Shown here: one piece after another, positions 58,401 to 64,000 of the stretch | Layout: every line of letters starts with the position of its first letter | Position numbering within the stretch: position 1 is the stretch's first letter | Notes under the pieces: model-generated | Database searches by the model: none | Told to the model about the DNA's origin: nothing | The model's input: only the letters and a program-made list of their open reading frames with translations | Program-made: the position numbers and the translations under genes | NCBI GenBank assembly: GCA_008360955.1 | Contig: LUCM01000269.1 | Span: 150,256 to 214,255 of the forward strand | DNA from: Fasciolopsis buskii | Taxonomy: Eukaryota > Platyhelminthes > Trematoda > Plagiorchiida > Fasciolidae | Direction: 5' to 3' | DNA length: 64,000 bases

Positions 58401-61085
58401 TTTGTGTTGCCAGGCTATTAGAAAATCTCCTAACAGTTTGGGTTTTGTGCTCATAAGGCTGGTCCCATTGTAATTTTCGCAAGGGACCTGTCTCGTTCCA
58501 TGCACATTAGTGTAATCAGAAATCTGCACAGTCCCTTCGGAATCTTACCACGACTATCTTCTCGGTAGTTTTGCTCACTCTACTACCTAAATTGGCACTT
58601 GGCTTTTGAAAATGACTGGAGACAACCGGCGACTTTCTTTCCTCTTGGAGGACCTGTATCTGAAGTCTAGGCTCTTGGTGCAAGTCTGACATGTCTTTCG
58701 GACCCAATTTTGGTCTCAAGCGTGAGTTGGGGAGTCACTATCATCATCGTCGTTTAGGGAAGCTTCAGCAACCGTTGCCTTTCTCACCGAGTTACACGTT
58801 GGAATAGAAAGTATGAATATATAGCGTGGACAGGGAGTGAATCTGTATGGGTGGGGAGGTGAAAGATTGCTGTAGTACCCAACATGCGGGATGCTGTCTG
58901 ATTGTCCAAAGGTACTTTTTCAATCATTCTGATTCAACAGAAAGTGATAACACGATCACCGTTGTTAGCGATTCGCTACCATATATTTCAGCGTCTCCAA
59001 CCGACCGGTTTGGAGATATCGTTCAGACCTCAACCATGGTGAAATGTGGCCCCTACTTTATATAAGTTCGATGCACATTTTCCCATTTCACGCTGTTCCG
59101 TGTCATTCTTTATCCGCCTTTCTCCTCCATGTATGTCATTGAGCTTTTTATGCTTCGTACGCTGTTGGCGGTTTGTTCGGAATCACAGGTTAGCCAGCTC
59201 GTCTAAGCCGACTGAGCACATTGAGAAAACACAAGTTGGCAAATAAGTTCGTTTTCAATAATTCATACTCACACCATCACATCACAATACATTAGGAAGA
59301 ATTTTAAGAGAGATTGGATTAGTTAAATAAAAATACATGGGTGGGAAGCGATTGATGGTGTTCCATCCACAACTCGAAAACAGATGAACATGTTATGTTA
59401 ATTATTTTGTGTTCTAGGGTTTGCATTGGGGCGGAGGGTGGATCAAAGGTGTTGCAGGGTAACCATAAATTCTTTTTAGCGCACAGTGAAGGATTGCGAA
59501 AACGGATTGTGGCAGCTTCCGCTGTGCACACGGCGCTGTCGGCCTAGACTGTTGATCCCTGACCTTATACAGGGCCTAAAAAGCTCGCATCACATTCACG
59601 ATGTGGTTAGTCTGTGCTAGTTGTGAAACCACTGCACTATTAGGTGACTTAATTGATCCGGTGCTCAACCACGCAAGGTGGTGCCTGCTTATGCGTTCAG
59701 ACAAGCGCCTGGTCTTGTCCCCGATGTACACTGTCCCATAGAAACATGTGAATGCATAGACACAACGAGGCTGCAGAATCAAGAAATTTATCTTCCAACC
59801 GGATTTGAACAGGATTCGAAGCTTGGCTGCCTAAACTGTTTTACTGATACCTCTACCCAGTCTTCTTCATGCAGTCTCCGTCAGTGCGTCATCTTTGAAT
59901 GGCAACGATGTGTATACTGGCTTCCTCTTCATCGCCATCCTTCTGAAAATTTTTCTTTTTGCGTCCATTACCTTATCAACTAATCGACTTGGGAAGCCAT
60001 TTTCGATTAACACTCTCCTCATCGCATGAAGTTTCACTTCAAGGAAATCTTCCTTCCATATGCTTTTTGTTCTGGTTACGAGACGTCCACTTAGGTTCCT
60101 CTTTACACTAGAAAATATCAGAGCTGTGAAAACGGATGTATTGTCCATTCCGCATAGCTTTCCTGTATGCTGAACTGAAACGTCTTCTCGACGACTCACT
60201 GGTACATCCAGGAATGGTCTTTCATTGTTCGACTCCATCTCTGCTATGAATTTAACATTTGAGTGGGCTGAGTTGAACTTATTCAGTAGTTGATTGGTTC
60301 TCGTCGAGAGTTGAGTATATTGAAAATGTTATCCACATAACATTCATATAAGTATAGTATGTGGATTGTCGATTCGTGTTAATCAATTTCCGGCTTTGTC
60401 ATAAAATGTCGGCAAGTAATGGACCGAGGGGAGACCCCATTGGCGATAAATTTGGTTGTTAAATTTAAACTGGACGTTGGTGTTTTGGATCTTCTGTCGG
60501 AAGATGTGTGAGTGCAAATTACTGAAAACGAAATTGTTTGCCAACTTTTATTTTCTCAAGGCTTGGAGTGCGTTTGGTTTGTGCTAGCTGAGTTATTAAT
60601 CAGGGATTTCGTTTTCATTTATAATCTTTGTTCATAAGCGAAGGGCTTATCCAGGTTAGTCACAATCAGCTAACTGTCCATACTGTTCCCTTACAGCCTC
60701 TTCGGACACTTGGTACGCCCAGACATCCGTGTTCTCATTTCCAAGCATTGAGCCCAGGATCGTAGCTGGGGGAAATTCTGGTCATCTCTACCGATGGGAC
60801 CACGGTGGATCGTTAGTATCTTCACTATCCCTGGTGGATCCACCCGATGCACAATTGAGCCACGTGATGGTCATCAAACCGATCACTGCCACCGGTCTCC
60901 CAGAGTTGGAAGAGGAGGATTTGCACATGGATGCTCTGACACTGATGGAAAGTGATGATAAAGAGGATTTGCACTCATCACGGTCCCGACTTCCGCGTGG
61001 TGTACTGGTTATTGGGGGCGCAGGACCTGCTATACGTGTTATCTCTGCTTTGGGCTACCCGTTAGGCACTCTGACTTTATATTAG
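49337..61085 (+). CDS. THOC6: THO complex subunit 6 (WD40 protein), intron-containing, partial model
   Basis: The host gene of this window. Four exons with compatible splice phases are placed: 49337-49472, 49853-49932, 51020-51278 and 60697-61085. They encode about 287 residues. One or more exons between 49933 and 51019 are missing from the model; about 60-90 residues are expected there, since vertebrate THOC6 is about 340 residues. THOC6 is a WD40-propeller subunit of the nuclear THO/TREX complex, which couples transcription to mRNA export. Matching landmarks are 'SHASSPCGKYVVFGTN' (first blade), 'QFSAHDSMIHGL', 'SEEGTVRFWETR', 'GRWLTTVSCDTSDWNWF' with 'VTGGGPSLSLWNRR' (a THOC6-typical stretch), 'IVAGGNSGHLYRWD' and the C-terminal 'VLVIGGAGPAIRVISALGYP'. 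An acidic insertion (about residues 210-240) lies between the last two blades. The family call rests on memory of the vertebrate protein. Confidence 0.8.
49853..49932 (+). CDS. THOC6: THOC6 exon 2
   Basis: The acceptor TCGTAG ends at 49852. The first two bases complete an Arg codon from exon 1, then 26 codons, and the donor GTAAGT starts at 49933 (phase 0). It encodes 'AQFLHLLQFSAHDSMIHGLC', matching the 'FQAHDGPVYS' region of vertebrate THOC6. An alternative acceptor at 49800-49801 keeps the same phase and would add about 17 residues with a WD-like look. Confidence 0.6.
51020..51278 (+). CDS. THOC6: THOC6 internal exon (two WD blades)
   Basis: Acceptor TTCCTTAG ends at 51019. It starts in phase 0 and ends in phase 1 at donor GTGAGT (51279). 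The 86 codons run from 'FATCSEEGTVRFWETRL' through 'GRPHLGRWLTTVSCDTSDW' and 'GGGPSLSLWNRRAGRHV' to 'PLHPD'. This is the most diagnostic exon for THOC6, because the GRW...D(S)DW...GGGP...LW pattern is shared with the vertebrate protein. Confidence 0.85.
51279..52945. other. THOC6 last intron, 5' part: no element recognised
   Basis: Contains a 175-codon open frame at 52402-52929 plus (Ser/Thr/Leu-rich, starting MQNKGFEFKNVTDCGPDPYD) with no domain I recognise. It ends where a minus-strand RTE fragment begins and has no visible splice links. I leave it unannotated as a gene. Confidence 0.35.
52930..53700 (-). mobile_element. RTE-clade element, second subfamily, RT fragment (minus)
   Basis: On the minus strand: 'GSIDAARRCRLSLSDVPEKF' and 'ISLIQSQYANSRSRVRAYG' (RT blocks 3-4, about 53480-53340), then a degraded stretch. 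Next come 'RFSPSMSKMQLQNW' and 'SKPNLVLAGKQRSVVDRFSY', then 'LGNYISLGGRTSEEVS' (about 53145-52960). The last part is the block following YADD in RTE. It differs from copies A-D, so it is another subfamily. The YADD region itself is unreadable. Inside the THOC6 last intron, antisense to the gene. Confidence 0.72.
53978..54200 (+). mobile_element. RTE thumb fragment (plus)
   Basis: 'SLSHLKRDRRLSIKIRVYTA' resembles the RTE block 'LRHLWRRxDIxLxIKGRVYxA' that directly follows the sequence present in reverse orientation at 52930-53145. It could be the inverted remainder of that copy. Short and degraded. Confidence 0.5.
54735..54934. repeat. RTE 5'-region-like diverged sequence
   Basis: 54741-54820 resembles 46511-46590 on the same strand ('CCAGCCG.TAAGCA', 'AACGAT.A....TCTCAACCA'). 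54830-54934 resembles the reverse complement of 46739-46845. It lies against the end of the near-identical right arm. Confidence 0.5.
54935..57253. mobile_element. Scrambled RTE mosaic, right arm of 2.3-kb inverted repeat
   Basis: Mirror of 44420-46738, lying within the THOC6 last intron. Blocks in order: 5'-UTR-like (54935-55440); leader and endonuclease start, plus (55460-55911); RT palm, minus (56350-55918); RT thumb snippet, plus (56352-56470: 'CFTYLGSCVTKDGSTEVGV'); RT N-terminal piece, plus (56470-56805, with a stop-free 132-codon frame from 56583); RT core, minus (57253-56817). The join at about 56806-56817 places 'IRECNIG' on the plus strand against 'SDIALKLKGRV' on the minus strand. 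Confidence 0.88.
56817..58150 (-). mobile_element. RTE-clade element, copy C (minus), internally deleted
   Basis: On the minus strand it starts with the ORF leader 'LNLGSFNVRTHMQAGQQTCL' (57914-58114 frame). It continues into the endonuclease start 'GAGIVLSEKAEAAF' (about 57740) and then jumps at about 57611 to 'IIRRRSTPIRECNIGEQQAG' and 'FRPGRGCIDQIITLRQLLE', the start of RT. The rest of the endonuclease and the linker are deleted. The RT core (57527-56757 frame) keeps 'TTSGVRQGCPSSF' and 'LDYADDVVCVF' and ends inside the thumb at the mosaic join. 56817-57611 is nearly identical to copy B. Confidence 0.87.
58151..58899. other. THOC6 last intron: no element recognised
   Basis: Unassigned intronic DNA with no ORF above 70 codons. 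Confidence 0.3.
58900..59110 (-). mobile_element. RTE 3'-end fragment (minus)
   Basis: 'CATTCTGATTCAACAGAAAG' onward aligns with the 3' ends of RTE copies at 47.59 and 3.49 kb ('GATTCGATAGAAAATGACAG', 'CCGATTTGACAGAAAATGAA'). The alignment continues through the '..GTCTCCA.CC' block. Only the last 200 bp or so of the element are seen. Confidence 0.6.
59570..60540 (-). mobile_element. Penelope-like element remnant with GIY-YIG domain (minus)
   Basis: On the minus strand, an RT fragment comes first. 'VQFKFNNQIYRQ' lies near 60460, then a frameshift and 'WGLPSVHYLPTFYDKAG'. Near 60340 is 'ECYVDNIFNILNSRR', where the catalytic Y-V-D-D reads Y-V-D-N (60328-60339). The RT C-terminal region follows in a 123-codon frame (60238-59867: 'MESNNERPFLDVPVSRRED', 'VKRNLSGRLVTRTKSIW'). 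The GIY-YIG endonuclease is at 59782-59576 ('CVYAFTCFYGTVYIGDKTRR'). RT followed by GIY-YIG is the diagnostic order of Penelope-like elements. It is dead by frameshift and YVDN, and ends about 160 bp before the splice acceptor of the last THOC6 exon. Confidence 0.85.
60697..61085 (+). CDS. THOC6: THOC6 last exon and stop
   Basis: The acceptor CCCTTACAG ends at 60696. Two bases complete an Ala codon split with the exon ending at 51278 (phase 1 to 1). The exon then reads 'SSDTWYAQTSVFSFPS', 'IVAGGNSGHLYRWDHGGSL', the acidic segment 'ELEEEDLHMDALTLMESDDK' and 'GVLVIGGAGPAIRVISALGY'. It ends at TAG 61083-61085. The phase match across a 9.4-kb intron supports this joining. Confidence 0.82.
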
Positions 61086-61130
61086 ATTTTGCACGTGGTC
61101 AGACACTGTACAGTTTATGGTGACATTTTT

Positions 61131-61136
61131 ATTAAA
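61131..61136 (+). promoter_or_regulatory. Poly(A) signal ATTAAA for THOC6
   Basis: An ATTAAA hexamer 45 bp after the stop codon, followed by T-rich sequence. A common variant signal at the expected place. Confidence 0.6.
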
Positions 61137-61679
61137 GTATTTTTCATTCTTGTAGTTATGGTATTTTTCAGAATGTTTCTATTCATGCGTGTTGGCTTTT
61201 ATCTGCCTGCGATCCATTCACTTTTTCGCTGCTCTCTTTGAGAATAAGCCTGCTCTACGGACACCGTGCATCATTCCCGCCCTTGTATGGCAGTTAGAGG
61301 ACAAAGTGATGCAGACCCTAATTGTGTTTCCGGTATTAGTGACCATAAAGTCGTTCGTAAGCGTTACAAATTTTCTCCGGTAGCACCGACCCACTTTCCT
61401 CGCTGAAAACCGAGGCAGTTATGCTATTGCGACAAGGCCTCTATCGAGACTGTCCCTTCCAGGCACCATAGCCTGCCCGAACTATTGGAGCCCTTCAATA
61501 AAAATCACCTAGACCGCTGCTGGGGACTACTGGTAATGGGAACTTGGTTTAAAAACTCCAAATACGAGATGCAATATGTTGAACATATGTAGACACCAAA
61601 GCAATCAGTCATTGCACAGTTCGCCATGAAATCATTAACGTGAAATAGAATCGGGTAACATATCTATCTTATATCGTAA
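61137..61679. other. No gene recognised
   Basis: Downstream flank of THOC6, with only short ORFs. Confidence 0.3.
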
Positions 61680-61960
61680 CTAATGCCCATATTGTCGCGG
61701 TAGTGATAAATGGCAGCCCCGTAATATCCTTGCAAGCTTAGTGGGCATAGTCAATTTCTGTTAATTCCCATAGGGACTCAGAACTGATGGAGTCCAATGA
61801 AGCTCGCACATCAATCAAACAAGCCGCGATTTGCTTCTGGAACTTTCAGCGACGTGAGTATTCGGTCAACATGGTCCCCACCACGATAAGAAAACGTTTG
61901 TTTGGTGGGATGCGATGATCTGTTCCAGTTGCAAAGCTTTTATGAGGTAGTGAGCGGGAA
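61680..61960 (-). mobile_element. Non-LTR reverse transcriptase fragment (minus)
   Basis: Minus-strand frames give 'KQTFSYRGGDHVDRILTSL', resembling the 'QAGFRxGRSCxDQIxTLR' RT block. They also give 'ACLIDVRASLDSISSESLWE', resembling motif A with 'F(V/I)DFxxAFDSIxRxSLW'. The pattern suggests an RTE or related clade distinct from copies A-D. Short and frameshifted, so moderate confidence. Confidence 0.5.
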
Positions 61961-64000
61961 ATCTTTGCAGGGGTTCTAATCGGACTTTTTTTCCATCATC
62001 TGTTTGGATGCTAGTTCAATCAATGTGGTACTTGATAGCTCTTGAGATTTTCTTGATGCTTCACACATAACATTTGTTTTATTTTTTTAGTGACTCTCAG
62101 GCACGGAGTTAGGTGAATATTGCAACAAACACTCACGATGATGTGGCCTATGTCGTTAGCGTTTTCTGTTTCCCACCGTCGAGCGCCGCGATTCTCTCAG
62201 AATAAAGTTCGACGGGATCGTTCAAGGATATAGTCAGCTTGGCGCACAGCATGATTTTCTTCGGAGTACCGTGTCGGATTTTTCTGTGGAGTTTTGAAGG
62301 CGATTAAGTTTTGGGTACTTGTGTTCATCAGTCGATAAGCGTTTTTGCAACGTTGGCCATTCAGTTTACTGACAAGGAGTGTATTATCTTGGAACATGGT
62401 TGATGGGATATTGGACTTTCGGCTGCGTTTTTTGGTTCATAGGAAGCGAGTGATATCATTCTGCGGAAGTTCTTGAGGTGTGCTGCAGTTTGTCTGCAGG
62501 CTCTTTTGCCCAGAGAGGTGATATCGTGGAGTTCGTAGCTGTTTTCAATTCCAAGGTTAGAGTCACTAGGTTGGACCTGACTTTAACACCTTAATACAGT
62601 ACGAACTGGATTTGGAATTGCAGATTACTGGCATACAAGTGGCTTCTGTGCCATATCCATGTGGAGTCCGCATCACCATGCTTTGACCACTTCTTCTTAA
62701 TAAGTTTTTTACAATCAAACAATTCGTATGTATGTTTCCTGTACGGTGGAGAGTTCTACCTCGTTAATCCTTCATCTCGGCTGTTTCCCGCAAACACCGT
62801 AGAACCATTTACGTGAATGGCCTCAGTCCTCTCTGCTTATTCTCATGAATAGGTTGCACACTTCCATATTCGGCTCTGACTAGCCTTTTTGTTGTCCTTC
62901 CAGCCTTCGTATATTCAACTGTAATCTGCAAGATTTCATGGTTACTCCAGAGCAGCTGATGATCATTAGTGTGGTTCATCTGTCCCTTCTGGAAAACGTT
63001 GTCCAAAAGATGAAATGGGACACGAGGCTATGCATGTCACGCTGGCCACGTCACAATGTCATCGCTGGTTTTGTGGTCTTTTATGAGAAGGAGACGTCCA
63101 GACAAAATTCCCTCATGTCGTCAATACTGTCGCTATTTGTCCGCGACCCCTTATTAGCCAAATCCGAGTACACTTTACGTACCATTTGTAGGGATAGTGC
63201 ATATTTAGTCGTCAAATCCATAGTCCTGATCAAACCGTAGGGACATGGCACTGGTTATTCTAATCAATCAACTGAGCAAAAGAGCCGCATGGTAAGCTCA
63301 GTTACTAACGGTGGACCGAATTAGCTAGCGGACTGATCGGCCACCTAATGCTGACCAGAGCAGGGCAATATAAGTGATTTGTTCTTTCAATAAACGAATA
63401 TTGGTTCCTGTTCGAGTTGGTCTTTTTTCTCACTAGAGTTAATGGGAGCAGGAAACTGGACGCAACAACGATAAGGTGATCGGTATCACAGCAGTCATCG
63501 CATTCTTTTTTGGGCGTTTTACACGTCAGAAGTGGGATTCAAACCCGCGCCCAAACTCATGGGCCGCTATCGTGCCTTCGACCCGGGGATGCATGCAGAT
63601 CTCTTCTTAACATTTCAGTTCCCAGAATCACATGACTACTTTGCTATTCTTGAGTTCTTCTAGGTTATTTCCTATCTGATTTTGTAGGTTGCCTGGTAAA
63701 TGATGCACGATCCAGTTGTGAATCGCACGACTACTTTTACGCATCCGCTAGGGAATTGTCTGGATTTGCTTAGGAGCCGGACTGGGACACGAAACACTGA
63801 TGGGTGAGTGAAGACTTCCGATATTTGTACTTCTTCATTCGTTTTTATGAAGGAAATCACAGTCAGAGGTCCATCATTGATGCTTTTCAAGCGGATTCGT
63901 AACAGTTTGAAATATGCTGATCTTCCCGTAAAATCAAGTGAACCGGGATGGTGCTTGTTTGTTTTGAGGCATTTTAATGCTGTTTCCGTGGAGGCCTATC
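61961..64000. other. No gene recognised
   Basis: About 2 kb with ORFs of at most 100 codons (62938-63240 plus has no motif I know). A tRNA B-box-like GGGTTTGAATCCC sits on the minus strand at about 63539-63551, but I could not fold a tRNA around it. Confidence 0.3.

Noticed and set aside
62950..62965. CTGATGA cores (here and at 7788 and 42550) as hammerhead ribozymes, which occur in some flatworm retroelements.
   Set aside because: No matching GAAA core with flanking helices could be found near any of them.

Overview
The window is eukaryotic genomic DNA that is mostly transposable-element debris around one intron-containing host gene. The mix of elements points to a parasitic flatworm, most likely a digenean trematode: RTE-clade non-LTR retrotransposons with motifs I associate with fluke RTE (C-terminal 'GCETW', 'SRLRGWG'), CR1/L2-like LINEs and a Penelope-like element with a GIY-YIG domain. 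This assignment comes from recalled family features, not from a search. I see no operons, rRNA, tRNA or CRISPR.

Layout. 0-5.8 kb: a perfect 57-bp-arm hairpin at the window edge, unassigned DNA, then a degraded minus-strand RTE element (3.4-5.8 kb). 5.8-10.3 kb: mostly unassigned, with an inverted pair of diverged repeats. 10.3-13.06 kb: a plus-strand CR1/Jockey-like LINE. 13.2-32.3 kb: a nest of non-coding repeats, chiefly a family I call AT3. It ends in a short palindrome (TCTCGAAATTCGAGA-like) followed by ATT repeats. A 2.06-kb stretch is present twice, almost identical, 15 kb apart, and part of it a third time inverted. A second family, RepB, occurs as an inverted pair. 32.5-36.6 kb: a nearly full-length but broken minus-strand LINE. 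37.3-41.6 kb: another AT3 tail, a LINE endonuclease fragment and a plus-strand CR1/L2-like LINE. 42.7-49.0 kb: a cluster of RTE fragments.

49.3-61.1 kb: the one host gene I recognise, a WD40-repeat THO complex subunit 6 (THOC6) on the plus strand. I place four exons with compatible splice phases; one or more middle exons remain unlocated. The last intron is about 9.4 kb and contains RTE fragments plus a Penelope-like remnant next to the final exon. 61.1-64 kb: a reverse-transcriptase fragment and unassigned DNA.

The most unusual structure is a scrambled RTE mosaic. Pieces of one RTE open reading frame alternate in orientation, and the whole mosaic of about 2.3 kb is present as a near-perfect inverted repeat (about 44.4-46.7 and 54.9-57.3 kb). 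The arms flank the first three located THOC6 exons. A separate near-identical 0.8-kb direct repeat (48.1-48.9 and 56.8-57.6 kb) flanks the same exons. Both are substrates that could invert or delete the start of the gene, or may mark an assembly problem.
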